A stretch of 64,000 bases of DNA from Candidatus Melainabacteria bacterium (GTDB lineage: Bacteria; Cyanobacteriota; Vampirovibrionia; 2-02-FULL-35-15), in NCBI GenBank assembly GCA_023250195.1, contig JAHFBF010000001.1:1-64000 (forward strand), read 5' to 3'. Shown piece by piece: positions 28,441-37,511 of the stretch. The translations under genes and the position numbers were made by a program. Position 1 is the first letter of the stretch; every line of letters begins with the position of its first letter. The notes below the pieces were generated by a model, which did no database searches, had not been told where the DNA came from, and worked only from the letters and a program-made list of their open reading frames with translations.

Positions 28441-28749
28441 TTATGGATTCAAAGGATTAAACCCTCTATAAATAGAATCTAAAACACCTCTTGTATAAAG
28501 TCCACCACCAGTATAAAAATTGCAGACAACTACTCGTTCAAATTTTTTATATGTACTCATGTATTCTATTGCCTGTTCTTCCTGGCTTAACTCCCTTTGA
28601 ATAAACAATTTGCTGCTGTCAGAAAATTCCAGATTAGCTAAAGGTGGTTTAGTCCTTTCACTAACTGGTTCAGGAAAAGGAATTATTTCCCTGCTATAAG
28701 CATATGAGCTTGATTGATTTTTAATTTTGTTTCTTGATTTCGTCAGCAT
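28441..28749 (-). CDS. Small uncharacterised protein
   Basis: 102 residues, not recognised. Basic, Ser/Pro-rich N-terminus (PFPEPVSERTKPPLANLEF), then a mixed C-terminus with VVVCNFYTGGGLYTRG. No signal peptide. A GTAG palindrome lies nine bases before its start codon, and its region is dense in dispersed repeats. The reading frame could be real or a remnant; no strong ribosome-binding site was found. Confidence 0.45.
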   Translation of the reverse strand: MLTKSRNKIKNQSSSYAYSREIIPFPEPVSERTKPPLANLEFSDSSKLFIQRELSQEEQAIEYMSTYKKFERVVVCNFYTGGGLYTRGVLDSIYRGFNPLNP

Positions 28750-28757
28750 ATTTTTCT

Positions 28758-28786
28758 GTAGAGGCGCCCCGGCTGGGTGCCTCTAC
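28758..28786 (+). repeat. GTAG palindrome, intergenic
   Basis: 29 bp: GTAGAGGCGCCC, five-base centre, GGGTGCCTCTAC; one mismatch in the arms. Confidence 0.88.
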
Positions 28787-28862
28787 AAGGGGTAATATTA
28801 CAGGTAAAGGTTAAAATAAAGTTAACTTTATATGAGATAGCCCTTAAATATCAAATTGCCCA

Positions 28863-28890
28863 GTAGAGGCGGGATTAATCGCACCTCTAC
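28863..28890 (-). repeat. GTAG palindrome supplying the stop codon of the formyl-THF ligase gene
   Basis: 28 bp with ends GTAGAGG and CCTCTAC and a partly mismatched centre. On the minus strand its GTAG carries the TAG (28887-28889) that ends the upstream gene. Confidence 0.85.
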
Positions 28891-29447
28891 TCAGTTATTA
28901 CCAAATCCATCTTTATATCCCATGAATCAACTGGTACCTCATTTAACATACATTTTTTCGGACAACACCCTATCTTATAACTGCCGGGATTTAGTTTCAA
29001 AAGCTGATCATAAAATCCTTTTCCAAAACCAAGCCTGTTTCCTTTTTTATCAAAACAAAGACCAGGCACAAAAATCACATCCAGTTTTATTTTTTTTTTA
29101 ACTTGATCATAATACTCATCATTTCGAATCTCAGGTTCCAAAATATCAAACTTACCTCTAAATAATTTTGTTCTGCCATGAACATATGGAACAACTTTTA
29201 AACTCAGACCATAATATGTTTGTGCAACAACAGGCAAAAACCATCTCTTTCTGCTGCCCATAAAAAGACCATCTAAAGAAACTTCTATATCCTTTGAAAG
29301 ATATGACATAACATTATTAGAAGATTTGTAAATATCAAGATTAATAATCTTATTTCTAATTTCCTTGCTTATTTTTTTTAAATCCACTATCCGTCTTGTA
29401 TCTTTTGACCACTTGCGCAGTTTTTCTTTTTCATTTTTAATATCCAT
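28887..29447 (-). CDS. 5-formyltetrahydrofolate cyclo-ligase
   Basis: 186 residues, family length. ATP-dependent return of 5-formyl-THF to 5,10-methenyl-THF. Basic N-terminus KEKLRKWSKDTRR and RNKIINL, then DVIFVPGLCFDKKGNRLGFG followed by GFYDQLL, the phosphate/ATP-binding signature of the MTHFS/YgfA family. The C-terminal stop comes from a GTAG palindrome, so the last residues (VITE) abut the element. Alone on its strand segment, between repeats and a divergent large gene. Confidence 0.92.
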   Translation of the reverse strand: MDIKNEKEKLRKWSKDTRRIVDLKKISKEIRNKIINLDIYKSSNNVMSYLSKDIEVSLDGLFMGSRKRWFLPVVAQTYYGLSLKVVPYVHGRTKLFRGKFDILEPEIRNDEYYDQVKKKIKLDVIFVPGLCFDKKGNRLGFGKGFYDQLLKLNPGSYKIGCCPKKCMLNEVPVDSWDIKMDLVITE

Positions 29448-29554
29448 TTTTTACCTGCCGCGACATTATTGTACTTGTCCTTCACAAGATTGTACCCTTT
29501 CCCTTATACTATCGTAGAGATATATTAAAAGTTCTTTTTATAAGGAGATTTAAA

Positions 29555-32500
29555 ATGGCAAATGTTTCCGCTCCAACTTTAGAAAAACCTTCAAACCAAA
29601 AAAAAGCAGATCCAGGTTCGTATAATTTTATTTATTCAATTGTATTCGGCTGCTTTTTACTTTCAGGAGTAAGCGGGTTGATTTATGAAGTAGTCTGGAC
29701 AAGAATGCTAACCTATGTTTTTGGAGGGACTACTCTTGCAGTCAGTACTGTTCTAACTGCATTCCTTGGTGGTCTGGCTCTTGGAAGTTATCTTGGCGGA
29801 AAATTTATAGATCGTGTCAAAAAACCATTATTAGCATATGGAATATTAGAGCTTGCGATCGGGATCTATGGATTGCTTGTACCAGTTATTTTTAGTGAAC
29901 ATTTTCTATCTCCAATATGGCAGACAGTTGTTCAAATGTTTGAAAGTGTCCAATTTGTTTCATATCTCGTTAGATTTTTAATTTCAGTTGCCTTACTTGG
30001 CATTCCTACTGTTCTAATGGGTGCAACACTTCCTGTATTAAGCCGTTATCTCACAAACGTTAGATCAGATATTACCTCATTTAACGTAGGAGCTCTTTAC
30101 ACAATAAACACTGTTGGTGCAATTATTGGAACATTTCTTTCTGGTTTTATATTTTTACCAACCGTTGGTGTAAACAGTACTGTTTATATTGCAGCTGCTT
30201 TAAATTTGATTCTTGCTCTTGCAGTACTTCTCCTCTCCAGTGTAAATAAAAGAGTTCAGGCAGATACTCCAAATTATGATTCTTCTGAAAGCAGCGGTGA
30301 TCTTGAAACCCTAATCAGCAACTCCCAGGAAAATATCCCATCTAAATTAATTAAGCTTTCAATGTTAGCTTTTGCAGTAAGCGGCTTTGTAGCACTTACT
30401 TTTGAAGTGCTCTGGACAAGAACTCTTACCCTTGTTTTTGGATCATCTACCTATGCATTTTCCACAATGCTTGTAACTTTTTTAGCCGGGCTTGCTATCG
30501 GTACTGCAATAATGACAAAGTTACAGGAAAAAATTGAAAGACCTGTATTCTGGGTTGGCAGTATTTTATGCGCTATTGCAGTAAGCGGCTTTTTAACTGC
30601 ATGCATGTTTAACGAATTACCCTGGATGTTTTTAGCACAGGCACAAAAATTGCCTGACGACGCAAGCACAAGCTGGTTTTTACTTACAATGAATAGATTT
30701 ATAATTTCAAGTGCTGTAATGTTCCCCCCTACTATTCTTTCTGGAATGATATTTCCCCTTGTAATCAGAATCTACGCTTCAAGACCAGATCACATTGGAG
30801 AATCAGTAGGAAAACTTTATTCACTAAACACTCTTGGATGTATACTCGGTTCATTTACATGCGGATTTATTTTTGTACCATTTTTTGGAATCTTTGGAAG
30901 CGGCATTCAAACTACTACAAAGTTAACTATCTTAATAGCCCTTGCTATGGGACTTTATCTGATTTACAACGATGTAATTAACAACGATTCCCTCTCAGAA
31001 AAACAGGTAAAAATTTCTACCTCCTGGATTTATATTGGAATTGCAGCAGGTTTAATTGGTAATTTGCTGCTTATGCCAGCCTGGGACAAATCAATTATGA
31101 CTACTGGAGTAGCTATTTACCACTCGCTTTCCTATAAAACTCTTAAAAAAGAACAATTTTTTAATACCTTTAAACTTGACAATTCAAAGGAAAAAATTAA
31201 ATTTTACAAAGAAGGATTAACTACAGTTGTAACTATTACTGCAGATGAGAACGGAAATACCACATTACTGAAAAATAATGGAAAAGTTGATGCCGGTGTT
31301 CCTACTGATGGAGACGGTCCTTCACAGGCAGATATGGTTACCCAGGTTTTACTTGGACAGTTACCTCTGCTTTTACACAATGGCGAACCTGAAACAGCAC
31401 TTGTTGTGGGGCTTGGAAGTGGCTGCACCACAGGGTCTGTAGTACGCTACCCTACCATTAAAAGTGTAAAAGTATGTGAGTTGGAAAAAGCTGTTATTGA
31501 TGGAGATAAATTCTTTGAACCACCGCCAGATAAAAGTCCATTAGGTGGTAACGGCTCACCGCTAAATAAAACAAGAAACCCTCTTGCAGAAAGAATCCAA
31601 GCAATTCACACCGATGGAAGAAACTATCTACTCACTACTAAAGAAAAGTTTGACATCATTATTTCCCAACCTGCAGATCCATGGGTTAATGGTGCATCAC
31701 AGCTCTTTACAAAAGAATTCTGGGAGCTCGGGGCAAAACACTTAAATGAAAATGGCTTATTCTGTGAATGGATACAACTTTATTCAATTACTCCTGAATA
31801 CCTTGGAGTACTTGTAAACAGTTTTAAAGAAGCCTTTGGAAAATATGAAAATGGAAAGAAAGTCAGCGATGGCTACGTCTATCTTTTCCGTCCTGGACTT
31901 GCCGGTGAAATTTTATTAATTGGTTCAAACGAACCTCTTGATATTAATGTTAAGCAGATTGAAGACAGAATTAAAACAAATTTCACTGCAGAAAGTAAAA
32001 CTGCATCTCCTTTAGTTGTAAGAACTCTGGACGATCTTGCAAGAATTTCAATTCACACTTCTGTAGATATTGTTTCTCAACTCCTTTTAGGAACCGAACA
32101 AGTAACTAAGTTTGCAGAAACTCAGACTGAACAGGTCCCAAGATTAAAATCACTTCCTTTAAATAAAAAGGTTAACACTGATGACAATGTAATTATTGAA
32201 TTTGAAGCACCTAAAAAACTTCACTTATTCTATGCTCCAATTGGTGACAATTTAAATTCTATTGCAGGCAGTACTGATGGAAATGTTGAACAGTATCTTA
32301 AAAACTTTGGAGAAACAAAGCAGCAACAAGGAAGCTTTTTAGCCAGATTGGCAATTGCTCACGTAAAAAAAGCCAGTAATTTTGATCCTTCCAAATCATT
32401 GCAGGATCCAAATTTAAAAATTGCTGAGCACCTCTCAAAGAAAGCAATTGAGCTTAATCCATCTGTAGAAACCTACGTAGCAAATTATTTACTTAGCTTG

Positions 32501-33457
32501 AAAAAAGGGAATGATACAGAAGCAGAACATTATCTACAAAAGGCAAAAGGGGCTCCAGCAAGTTCAGTTTATGACTATCTTGCATTAGGTCAGCTAAGAG
32601 CAACTAATGATGATATAGATGGTGCAATCAGTGCATTTAGAATAGGAACACAGGTTAGTTCGAGCAACGATACAGCCTGGTCAAAACTAGGTGAAGCTGT
32701 TTTCTCAAAAGCTCAAAAAACAAATAACAAAGCTACCTTTAATGAAGCTGCTTCATACTTCAAAAAAGCAAGAGAACTGTCTCCTTACAATGTAGAAGCC
32801 TGGGCTGGAGAAGGGAATGTTTACTTCAGCTTTGCCAGCCGCTTTAAAGATTTTGAATATATTCCTCTCGCAGAAGAAGCTTATTTAAATGCTTTCGGGG
32901 CTGATCTAAACTATTGGCCTGCTAGATTGAATTATGCAAAAATTCTTTATGGACAGGGACCCACTCGTTACGCAGAAGCCTTAAAACACTTTTATCACAT
33001 AATCGGAAGACTAAATCCACAAAACTCAGAAGCAAGATTTTTAGCTGCTAAGATTCTTCAAAGTCAGGGGAATCTAATTCCTGCATACCAACAGTATCAG
33101 GGAGCACTGCAACTCGGACTTGAAGAAGGTCAAGTTGAAGATGCAAAACAACAGCTTCAAATAATTCAGGAAGAAGTTCAAAGACAACAACAACCTCAAC
33201 CTCAAATGGTACAGCCACCACCACAGCCACAACAGCAGCAACAGCAGCAGCCACCACCACAGCCACAACAGCAGCAGCAACAGCAGCAGCCACCACCACA
33301 AGCTCAGTCACAAACCGGACAACAACAGCAAAACCCTGAGCAGGAGCAAAATGAGGAAGAAAAATTAAAAAGGCTTCTTCAAATTCAGGGAGATATAAAA
33401 GAAGAGCCAAAAAATAACAATCCGGCTCTTGATGTTACTCCAAAGAAAACCCAGTAG
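29555..33457 (+). CDS. Membrane-embedded spermidine synthase-like fusion with TPR and Gln/Pro-rich tail
   Basis: 1300 residues; good AGGAG site before the ATG. Residues about 25-230 and 265-500 are two related blocks of membrane helices: SGVSGLIYEVVWTRMLTYVF in the first parallels SGFVALTFEVLWTRTLTLVF in the second. About 560-790 is a PABS (polyamine synthase) fold with VVGLGSGCTTGSVV for decarboxylated SAM, DGRNYL and IISQPADPWVNG. About 920-1190 is helical TPR-like repeat sequence (AISAFRIGTQVS, SEARFLAAKILQSQG). The end is a Gln/Pro run. Fused multi-pass spermidine synthases are known but their function is mostly unproven. An odd Pro/Gly-rich insertion (EPPPDKSPLGGNGSP) interrupts the PABS fold. 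Confidence 0.82.
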   Translation: MANVSAPTLEKPSNQKKADPGSYNFIYSIVFGCFLLSGVSGLIYEVVWTRMLTYVFGGTTLAVSTVLTAFLGGLALGSYLGGKFIDRVKKPLLAYGILELAIGIYGLLVPVIFSEHFLSPIWQTVVQMFESVQFVSYLVRFLISVALLGIPTVLMGATLPVLSRYLTNVRSDITSFNVGALYTINTVGAIIGTFLSGFIFLPTVGVNSTVYIAAALNLILALAVLLLSSVNKRVQADTPNYDSSESSGDLETLISNSQENIPSKLIKLSMLAFAVSGFVALTFEVLWTRTLTLVFGSSTYAFSTMLVTFLAGLAIGTAIMTKLQEKIERPVFWVGSILCAIAVSGFLTACMFNELPWMFLAQAQKLPDDASTSWFLLTMNRFIISSAVMFPPTILSGMIFPLVIRIYASRPDHIGESVGKLYSLNTLGCILGSFTCGFIFVPFFGIFGSGIQTTTKLTILIALAMGLYLIYNDVINNDSLSEKQVKISTSWIYIGIAAGLIGNLLLMPAWDKSIMTTGVAIYHSLSYKTLKKEQFFNTFKLDNSKEKIKFYKEGLTTVVTITADENGNTTLLKNNGKVDAGVPTDGDGPSQADMVTQVLLGQLPLLLHNGEPETALVVGLGSGCTTGSVVRYPTIKSVKVCELEKAVIDGDKFFEPPPDKSPLGGNGSPLNKTRNPLAERIQAIHTDGRNYLLTTKEKFDIIISQPADPWVNGASQLFTKEFWELGAKHLNENGLFCEWIQLYSITPEYLGVLVNSFKEAFGKYENGKKVSDGYVYLFRPGLAGEILLIGSNEPLDINVKQIEDRIKTNFTAESKTASPLVVRTLDDLARISIHTSVDIVSQLLLGTEQVTKFAETQTEQVPRLKSLPLNKKVNTDDNVIIEFEAPKKLHLFYAPIGDNLNSIAGSTDGNVEQYLKNFGETKQQQGSFLARLAIAHVKKASNFDPSKSLQDPNLKIAEHLSKKAIELNPSVETYVANYLLSLKKGNDTEAEHYLQKAKGAPASSVYDYLALGQLRATNDDIDGAISAFRIGTQVSSSNDTAWSKLGEAVFSKAQKTNNKATFNEAASYFKKARELSPYNVEAWAGEGNVYFSFASRFKDFEYIPLAEEAYLNAFGADLNYWPARLNYAKILYGQGPTRYAEALKHFYHIIGRLNPQNSEARFLAAKILQSQGNLIPAYQQYQGALQLGLEEGQVEDAKQQLQIIQEEVQRQQQPQPQMVQPPPQPQQQQQQQPPPQPQQQQQQQQPPPQAQSQTGQQQQNPEQEQNEEEKLKRLLQIQGDIKEEPKNNNPALDVTPKKTQ
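33185..33305 (+). repeat. CAG/CCA trinucleotide-rich tandem repeat
   Basis: Two imperfect copies of a 36-39 bp unit of CCA and CAG/CAA codons, coding alternating PPPQPQ and QQQQQQQ stretches. Likely to vary in length by slippage. Confidence 0.85.
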
Positions 33458-33463
33458 GAATTT

Positions 33464-34561
33464 ATGTATAGAGCAGGAATCGTCGGACTTCCAAACGTTG
33501 GTAAGTCAACCTTATTTAATGCACTGATTAGAAACCATCAGGCAGAAGCCAGTAATTATCCCTTTTGTACAATTGAACCAAATTCAGGAATAGTAAATCT
33601 TCCTGACGAAAGGCTTGATAAATTAGCCAAAGTAGTTAAAACAAATAAAATCGTGCCGGCTGCATTTGAATTTGTAGATATTGCCGGCTTGGTAAAGGGT
33701 GCAAGCAAAGGTGAAGGGCTTGGAAATCAGTTCTTAAGCCATATCCGTGAAGTTGATGCTATTGTACATGTAGTTAGATGTTTCGAAGATTCAAATATAA
33801 TACATGTGGAGGGAACTGTCGATCCGATTCGTGATATTGAGACTATAAATATTGAACTTGCTTTAACTGATCTTCAGTCCGTTGAAAAGAAAATCGATAC
33901 TGTATCCCGAAAAGCAAAAACAAATGATAAAGAAAGTAAACAAGAATTAGCCACACTTGAAAAACTAAAAACTGCTTTAAATGAAAACAAACCATTAAAA
34001 TCGGTTCACCTTGACGAAGAAGAAATCCCATTTTACAAATCTCTTTTTCTGCTTTCAAACAAACCTGTAATTTTTGCCTGCAACGTTTCTGAAAATGATT
34101 TTAAAACCATAAAAGAAAATAAATATGTTCAGATGGTTGAAAGACATGCCAAAGAATCAAATTCAAAATGCGTCCCTATCTGCGCTACACTGGAATCAGA
34201 ATTAATCAGCTTTAATAAAGAAGAAAGAGATGCAATCATAGGAACAGACAAACCCTACACCGGTGTTAATGATTTAATAAAGGCTACATTTGATCTTTTA
34301 GGTCTCTCTACTTATTTCACTGCAGGAGAAAAAGAAGCAAGAGCATGGACTATTTTAAAAAACACAAAAGCACCTCAAGCCGCAGGAGTCATTCATACTG
34401 ATTTTGAAAAAGGTTTTATAAAAGCTGAAGTAGTTAAGTACGATGACTTAATCAGACTTGGCACAAAAATTGCTGTAAGAGAAGCCGGTTTAGCAAGATT
34501 AGAAGGAAAAGAATACACTGTTCAAGATAGTGATGTAATTGAATTTAAGTTTAATGTTTGA
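33464..34561 (+). CDS. ychF: Ribosome-associated ATPase/GTPase YchF (OLA1 family)
   Basis: 365 residues, exact family length. Obg-type nucleotide-binding domain: GLPNVGKST (P-loop), DIAGLVKGASKGEGLGNQFL, VVRCFED, then a coiled-coil insertion (about 125-200) and a C-terminal TGS domain with RAWTILKNTKAPQAAGVIH and DFEKGFIKAEV. YchF binds ribosomes and prefers ATP. It starts 6 bp after the preceding gene, with AGGA overlapping that junction. Universally conserved housekeeping gene. Confidence 0.98.
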   Translation: MYRAGIVGLPNVGKSTLFNALIRNHQAEASNYPFCTIEPNSGIVNLPDERLDKLAKVVKTNKIVPAAFEFVDIAGLVKGASKGEGLGNQFLSHIREVDAIVHVVRCFEDSNIIHVEGTVDPIRDIETINIELALTDLQSVEKKIDTVSRKAKTNDKESKQELATLEKLKTALNENKPLKSVHLDEEEIPFYKSLFLLSNKPVIFACNVSENDFKTIKENKYVQMVERHAKESNSKCVPICATLESELISFNKEERDAIIGTDKPYTGVNDLIKATFDLLGLSTYFTAGEKEARAWTILKNTKAPQAAGVIHTDFEKGFIKAEVVKYDDLIRLGTKIAVREAGLARLEGKEYTVQDSDVIEFKFNV

Positions 34562-34562
34562 C

Positions 34563-34632
34563 CTGTCATTGCGAGCCGAACAAAGTGAGGCGTGGCAATC
34601 CCAATCGAATTCACGCAAAGTAGATGGAATTG
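34563..34632 (+). repeat. GTCATTGCGAG-type dispersed repeat
   Basis: TGTCATTGCGAGCCGAACAA... running to GGAATTGC, with GGCAATCCC inside. Fills the whole gap between convergent ychF and ssb. A related element is at 53972-54048. Such repeats are common across many bacterial phyla. Confidence 0.8.
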
Positions 34633-35097
34633 CTAAAACGGGATTTCTTCAGTATTAGTTATTTCATCAAAGTTTGATATTTGTTCTACATTAGAACTGG
34701 TTTGTTTAAATGTTTCTTTTTCCTGTTCATTTGAATCTTTTTTTAGTGGTGCTTGTAAGCTAAGAACATCTTTGACGGGGATAATAGAGCTAGCATCTAT
34801 TTCAAGCGTTTTTTTCTTTTTCCCATCATTTGTAGTGAAAGCGTTAATCATTGCTCTTCCAGTAACAAGTACCTTGTCACCTGTTTTTAATTTTTGTTCA
34901 CAATATTCAGCCAAATCTCTCCATGCATTAACTCTGACTGTCTGGCTGGAGATAGTACCCGGCTGAACACCTGCACCACCTCTGGGAAAATAGCAAATTT
35001 CAAGTTTAAGGTTAGCAACCGAAATGTTACTTGGAGTAAGTTTCTTTTCCGGATCTTCTTTTAACGTTCCGGAAATAGTAATGCTTGATAAGCTCAC
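34633..35097 (-). CDS. ssb: Single-stranded DNA-binding protein
   Basis: 154 residues. OB-fold in residues 1-110 (TISGTLKEDPE, QTVRVNAWRDLAEYCEQKLK, GDKVLVTGRA), then a flexible Gln/Ser/Glu tail ending NTEEIPF, the acidic tip that binds SSB partner proteins. The 5' end overlaps rpsF by 4 bp (ATGA), the common rpsF-ssb order; rpsR is not present after it. Protects and organises ssDNA in replication and repair. Confidence 0.95.
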   Translation of the reverse strand: MSLSSITISGTLKEDPEKKLTPSNISVANLKLEICYFPRGGAGVQPGTISSQTVRVNAWRDLAEYCEQKLKTGDKVLVTGRAMINAFTTNDGKKKKTLEIDASSIIPVKDVLSLQAPLKKDSNEQEKETFKQTSSNVEQISNFDEITNTEEIPF

Positions 35098-35405
35098 TTT
35101 TTATTTTCCTTTTTAACAATTGAATGTCGTATAACATCATCAGAAATTGATAAAGTTCTTTTTAACATGTTTGGTGCTTCTGAAGGTGAATTAAATAACA
35201 TTGAAACATAATAACCTTCTTTAAACCCTTTTATTTTATGAGTAAATCTTTTTCTTGAAGGCTCATCAGTTTTTACTATACTTCCACCATAATTTTTTAT
35301 GGCAGACTCAATCTGACTAATACTTTTATCCAAATCATTATCATTTATATTAGGCTTTATTATTACTAACACTTCATATAAATTTTTTACTTGTGTCTTT
35401 AACAT
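35094..35405 (-). CDS. rpsF: 30S ribosomal protein S6
   Basis: 103 residues. LYEVLVIIKPN start, KSISQIESAIKNYGGSIVKTDE, KRFTHKIKGFKEGYYVSMLF and a basic C-terminus are typical of bS6. First gene of an rpsF-ssb operon on the minus strand, with a 4 bp overlap to ssb. Confidence 0.96.
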   Translation of the reverse strand: MLKTQVKNLYEVLVIIKPNINDNDLDKSISQIESAIKNYGGSIVKTDEPSRKRFTHKIKGFKEGYYVSMLFNSPSEAPNMLKRTLSISDDVIRHSIVKKENKK

Positions 35406-35496
35406 TCCTACTCCTTTGAATATTTAGAGTAGTTATTATAACATTTAGGTTACAACATCCATAAATAAACCAGTGCAAGGCAGTGTTATTCCGTCT

Positions 35497-35943
35497 CTAC
35501 AGAGAATTTTCAATAATTATCTCTCTTTTATTCTCCAATATTAAACCCTCTTTATCTTTTAAATATTGAATTAATACATTTATCTCCAGATTAAGTTTTT
35601 CTTTAAAGACAGCTTCAAAATTATCAACCCATTCAATTAACACAATACTTTTGTTCTTTTGAAAATGTTCTATAAGGTTTCTAAGCACAACTTTTTTATA
35701 AAAATCCATATGAATAAAAGGGAATCTACCGGAGTAACTCTCACTTATCCCCAAAAATGTAGGACTTGTAATTAGTTCTTTTACACCAAGTCCTTCTGCA
35801 AAACCTTTTGCAAAACAAGTTTTACCAGTACCCATTTCACCTGTCAGCCCAATCAAACAGGGATTATTTATTCTTGATGCTAATTCAAATGCAATATCAA
35901 ATGTTTCTTCAGGAGAATTAGAGACTTTTTTTATAATTTTCAA
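35497..35943 (-). CDS. tsaE: tRNA threonylcarbamoyladenosine biosynthesis ATPase
   Basis: 148 residues. Walker A GEMGTGKT, ITSPTFLGISES, the Walker-like FIHMDFYK and IVLIEWVDNF. TsaE drives turnover of the TsaBD complex that makes t6A37 in ANN-decoding tRNAs. The stop TAG (35497-35499) lies inside GTAGAGAC on the minus strand, which looks like one end of a GTAG palindrome whose other half is not recognisable. Upstream is the GerMN lipoprotein gene, same strand, separated by a short AT minisatellite. Confidence 0.93.
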   Translation of the reverse strand: MKIIKKVSNSPEETFDIAFELASRINNPCLIGLTGEMGTGKTCFAKGFAEGLGVKELITSPTFLGISESYSGRFPFIHMDFYKKVVLRNLIEHFQKNKSIVLIEWVDNFEAVFKEKLNLEINVLIQYLKDKEGLILENKREIIIENSL

Positions 35944-35967
35944 TTTTCAATTCTCAATTTTCAATTC
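35936..35967 (-). repeat. AATTGAAAATTGAGAATTG minisatellite
   Basis: About three imperfect copies of a 9-10 bp unit between the GerMN gene and tsaE; it overlaps the tsaE start codon region (KII). Confidence 0.7.
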
Positions 35968-35969
35968 TT

Positions 35970-36578
35970 TTATGGCTGGACATCTTCTGTCTTTTCTTGT
36001 TTTTTGGTGTAATCATTAATCTTTGTTAGTGGTTGTGTAACTTCCAACCCTTCACCACCAATGGTTTTGAGACTTTTACCCTCTACATTTAAATAAATAT
36101 TTTTATACGGACAAATTTTCTTCAATGTTTTATATATCTGAAGATATCTTAGCTGCATTGCAGCAGAACCACCGCCTGTTAAATACTGTGATGATAAATC
36201 AACCAAGACCTCATCTCCGCTTTCCTCTACTTTAATTAATCTTGTGCCAATAGGAATTTCAGTCATAATCCCTCTAAGTTCTTCGGTTTTTGTAGGACCA
36301 AAAAATAACTCTTTTAATGCAGAGCCTACAACACTGTCATCTTTTGAAATTTTTCTTAAAACCGGTACCAGAGAGAGTTCTTCAGGAGCTTTTGATTTTG
36401 TAAAATAAACTTTTACTTCCTTTGAATTTCCGCCAAATGGTAGTCCTATGCCTCCAGAATTATCCTCAGACTTCTGAAGGCTTGAACATCCTGATAAAAA
36501 TAAAATCAACAATAAAACAATATTAAGCAAAATAAAATTTATATTGGTTTTTATAATTTTACTTTCAATTTTTACCAT
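35970..36578 (-). CDS. GerMN-domain lipoprotein
   Basis: 202 residues. N-terminal basic stretch, hydrophobic helix and lipobox LSGC (Cys about residue 31) give a lipoprotein signal. Residues about 55-185 match the GerMN domain: VKVYFTKSKAPEELSLVPV, ALKELFFGPTKTEE, GTRLIKVEESGDEVLVDLSS and a repeat of LQIYKTL. GerMN proteins are envelope proteins of unclear function, known from spore germination and from lipoproteins such as LpqB. The 5' end overlaps the DUF2993-like gene by 14 bp, suggesting coupled translation and a shared envelope role. Confidence 0.82.
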   Translation of the reverse strand: MVKIESKIIKTNINFILLNIVLLLILFLSGCSSLQKSEDNSGGIGLPFGGNSKEVKVYFTKSKAPEELSLVPVLRKISKDDSVVGSALKELFFGPTKTEELRGIMTEIPIGTRLIKVEESGDEVLVDLSSQYLTGGGSAAMQLRYLQIYKTLKKICPYKNIYLNVEGKSLKTIGGEGLEVTQPLTKINDYTKKQEKTEDVQP

Positions 36579-37488
36579 TGGTTCCTTCCGATGATAACAT
36601 TAAATTTATTTCCAGGACTAATTTACTCTCCGGGAATGTCAGATTAACTTTATCTATTATAATGCCTCTTTTTTCATATTTGTGAAAGTTGACAACAGGG
36701 TTTATTAGATCTCCGACAGCATCACAAAATGACATACTAACATCAGAATTTTTTGTAAATATATCTTCAATCTCACATTCTAAATTATTAACAAGCAACT
36801 TTTTATCACTAACTACAATATTTCCTGAAAACATGGCTTTAAGAGGCTCTGATTCCGGATTAATAACGCTTACGGCATCCAGCGTAGACTGAACAAATCC
36901 ATTTTCATTTAACTGAATCATAAAGTTCTTTAACAAAACTTGTGTACTTCCAAAAGGAGGAAGCGGAAGCTCAACTTCATGTCCATTTAAACCACTATTT
37001 GATTTTGCCATACTATCCAATATTTCAATTACAGAGACCGGGTTAATTATTACCCTGCTGTTTATACTTACCGGAAAGACTATTTTATTTTTTTTCTTTT
37101 GATTTTTTCTAAAATAAATCGGGTCAAGTGTATTAACTTCAAGATATTCAACAGGTACATTTTTTATATGAAAATCTTTTACATCCAGATGAAAAGATTT
37201 TGCTTTTTTCTTTATTAAATCCCAGCCACTATATATTTCCAGATTACAATCAACATCCATGGCATGTGTTTTAAGTTTTACTATAGTTTTTACAGTTGTT
37301 TCAGCTAAAAAATCAACAAGAAAATTAAATCCGGAATATTTTTGTAATCCATATAGAAAGCTGTTTACAACAGGAATATTTTGTTCTTGGGTATTCATTT
37401 CTTTATTTAACTCCTGAGCATTAAAAGGTAAAAGACAGATGGAAAGCATGAGAAGTAATCCAATAATAATTAACTCTTTTCTCTTCAT
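36565..37488 (-). CDS. DUF2993 (LmeA-like) exported protein
   Basis: 307 residues. Signal peptide KRKELIIIGLLLMLSICLLPFNAQ. The rest has the alternating beta-strand pattern of DUF2993: AMDVDCNLEIYSGWDLIKKKAKSF is split by VKDFHIKNVPVEYLEVNTLD, followed by SINSRVIINPVSVIEIL and FPESKLVLEINLML at the end. DUF2993 proteins are frequent in cyanobacteria and actinobacteria; LmeA acts on periplasmic mannolipids. It follows the ABC permease gene by 23 bp. Family call by pattern, function unknown. Confidence 0.65.
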   Translation of the reverse strand: MKRKELIIIGLLLMLSICLLPFNAQELNKEMNTQEQNIPVVNSFLYGLQKYSGFNFLVDFLAETTVKTIVKLKTHAMDVDCNLEIYSGWDLIKKKAKSFHLDVKDFHIKNVPVEYLEVNTLDPIYFRKNQKKKNKIVFPVSINSRVIINPVSVIEILDSMAKSNSGLNGHEVELPLPPFGSTQVLLKNFMIQLNENGFVQSTLDAVSVINPESEPLKAMFSGNIVVSDKKLLVNNLECEIEDIFTKNSDVSMSFCDAVGDLINPVVNFHKYEKRGIIIDKVNLTFPESKLVLEINLMLSSEGTNGKN

Positions 37489-37511
37489 TTACTTTCTCAA
37501 ATTCTCAATTA

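Noticed and set aside
33048-33410. Minus-strand ORFs opposite the Gln/Pro tract
   Set aside because: Low-complexity Val/Ala/Leu or Trp/Leu translations of a CAG/CCA repeat; clear shadows.
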